Of a DNA stretch of 64,000 bases, positions 63,926 through 64,000 are shown piece after piece. Origin of the DNA: Pusillimonas sp. DMV24BSW_D. GTDB lineage: Bacteria > Pseudomonadota > Gammaproteobacteria > Burkholderiales > Burkholderiaceae_B. Positions within the stretch are counted from its first letter, which is position 1. Each line of letters begins with the position of its first letter. The stretch is taken from positions 1,550,001-1,614,000 of the forward strand of contig NZ_CP049990.1 in NCBI RefSeq assembly GCF_011388195.1, read 5' to 3'. Position numbers and translations under genes: made by a program. Below the pieces are notes generated by a model, which did no database searches, had not been told where the DNA came from, and saw nothing but the letters and a program-made list of their open reading frames with translations.

Positions 63926-64000
63926 ATGTCTAAGAAAATTATTGCGATCGTGCCCGCAGCCGGAGTGGGTCAGCGCGCTTTGGATACCTCTAACGAAGGC
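63926..64000 (+). CDS. ispD: 2-C-methyl-D-erythritol 4-phosphate cytidylyltransferase, N-terminal part (continues beyond window)
   Basis: Only 25 codons are visible. The opening MSKKIIAIVPAAGVGQRA is the nucleotide-binding start of IspD, the third enzyme of the MEP isoprenoid pathway. Position next to mfd fits the mfd-ispD-ispF order common in betaproteobacteria. Start ATG at 63926; no clear binding site. Confidence 0.8.
   Translation, partial: MSKKIIAIVPAAGVGQRALDTSNEG

Overview
The window is a chromosomal segment of a betaproteobacterium, most likely of the family Alcaligenaceae (order Burkholderiales). The evidence is the gene content and order: pssA (end), rpsO-pnp, qor-tpiA-secG-tRNA-Leu, a 14-gene nuoA-N operon followed by a DUF2818 membrane gene, then serB, mfd and ispD. 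The NuoG lacks the extra N7 cluster motif, and the porin is of the betaproteobacterial Omp32 type. No phage, insertion sequence, CRISPR array or rRNA operon was seen.

Layout. (1) 1-3.7 kb: core genes (pssA end, a lipoprotein, rpsO, pnp). (2) 3.8-10.3 kb, minus strand: a conserved but poorly understood cassette with a small DUF4212 membrane subunit, a sodium/solute symporter, a cNMP/CBS/DUF294 nucleotidyltransferase-like protein (broken by an in-frame TGA where Trp is expected), a small membrane protein and a membrane-anchored DEDDh exonuclease. (3) 10.8-14.65 kb: tRNA-Leu(UAA), then an overlapping histidine kinase, single-domain response regulator and hybrid kinase. (4) 14.65-19.6 kb: an aromatic catabolic unit (3-hydroxybenzoate 6-hydroxylase-like flavoprotein, Rieske oxygenase, exported serine hydrolase) with a divergent LysR regulator. 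(5) 19.7-22.3 kb: a GGDEF-EAL protein with altered signature motifs and a 1-Cys peroxiredoxin. (6) 22.5-34.1 kb: a co-directional run of persulfide dioxygenase-rhodanese, thiolase, phytoene-desaturase-like flavoprotein, complete Dpp/Opp-type ABC importer, cyclase-family metal hydrolase and a second flavoprotein. This looks like an uptake and breakdown pathway whose substrate I cannot name, and it is the best candidate here for an undescribed system. (7) 34.2-37.3 kb: parvulin, tRNA-Ser(UGA), qor, tpiA, secG, tRNA-Leu(GAG). (8) 37.3-42.5 kb: an imelysin / di-haem DUF1111 / imelysin / DUF1513 operon behind a Fur-box-like palindrome, probably iron related. (9) 43-44.2 kb: a porin with a long AT-rich leader region. 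(10) 44.3-59.5 kb: respiratory complex I. (11) 59.5-64 kb: serB, mfd and the start of ispD.

The genes fall into housekeeping blocks (translation and RNA decay, complex I, protein export, transcription-coupled repair, isoprenoid synthesis) separated by accessory blocks at 3.8-34 kb and 37.3-44.2 kb. All function calls come from reading the translated sequence; no database search was run. Start codons were moved from the longest reading frame where a ribosome binding site or a neighbouring stop codon made a downstream start better.
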